Positions 14,359 to 14,400 of a stretch of DNA of 14,400 bases are shown one piece after another. The notes beneath the pieces are model-generated. The model saw only the letters and a program-made list of their open reading frames with translations. It was not told where the DNA came from and ran no database searches. A program made the translations under genes and the position numbers. Within the stretch, counting starts at the first letter, position 1. Every line of letters begins with the position of its first letter. Source of the DNA: an uncultured Prevotella sp. (GTDB lineage: Bacteria > Bacteroidota > Bacteroidia > Bacteroidales > Bacteroidaceae); NCBI GenBank assembly GCA_934183355.1, contig CAKPST010000053.1:1-14400 (forward strand). The letters are read 5' to 3'.

Positions 14359-14400
14359 AGATGAAGGAATATATATAACTTCTCCCCCTTCCTCGCGCAG

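Overview
The window looks like Bacteroidota DNA, most likely from a Prevotella-like or Bacteroides-like member of Bacteroidales. The reasons are a SusC/SusD pair with a surface glycan-binding lipoprotein, acidic lipoprotein export signals just after the lipobox (CSDE, CASDDE), a fimbrillin-like lipoprotein, promoter elements of the TTTG/TAnnTTTG type, and start codons preceded by A/T-rich leaders rather than Shine-Dalgarno sequences. Genus and species cannot be fixed from the sequence alone.

Positions 1-10595 (minus strand, transcribed right to left) are five co-oriented genes with gaps of 63, 70, 79 and 28 nt, forming one polysaccharide utilisation locus (PUL). The order is a SusC-like TonB-dependent transporter, a SusD-like lipoprotein, a DUF5017-type surface lipoprotein, a family 8 polysaccharide lyase of the chondroitin-sulfate ABC lyase type, and a GH88 unsaturated glucuronyl hydrolase that runs off the left edge. 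Together they describe uptake and breakdown of a glycosaminoglycan, probably chondroitin or dermatan sulfate and/or hyaluronan. The lyase would cut the chain into unsaturated disaccharides and GH88 would remove the unsaturated uronic acid. Sulfatases and the regulator expected for such a locus are not in the window. Two intergenic hairpins lie between the SusD-like gene and the binding protein, and between the binding protein and the lyase.

Positions 10596-11054 are a 459-nt divergent intergenic region. It holds a good minus-strand promoter (TTTG-N20-TATATTTG) and a plus-strand TACTTTTG box that face each other, so the two predicted transcripts would overlap at their 5' ends. It also has three CTTTTAGTTT direct repeats and a cluster of GTAC-centred sites.

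Positions 11055-13183 (plus strand) are a two-gene unit of more A/T-rich composition. It encodes a fimbrillin-like lipoprotein with a C-terminal GLUG-type beta-helix and, 14 nt later, a 68-residue acidic small protein of unknown function.

Positions 13184-14400 are repeat-rich. A Y1/HUH transposase of the REP-associated (RAYT) type (13795-14250) lies between two near-identical 46-nt double-hairpin elements (44/46 identical). Between the left element and the gene lies a striking ~170-bp array of TAATTAACG motifs. They repeat about every 11 bp and switch orientation at the centre, so the whole array is a large interrupted palindrome. A perfect 8-bp GC-rich hairpin, three ATGTTGTCGT direct repeats and further partial copies of the flanking element are also there. 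This repeat region and the small acidic protein are the least explained parts of the window.
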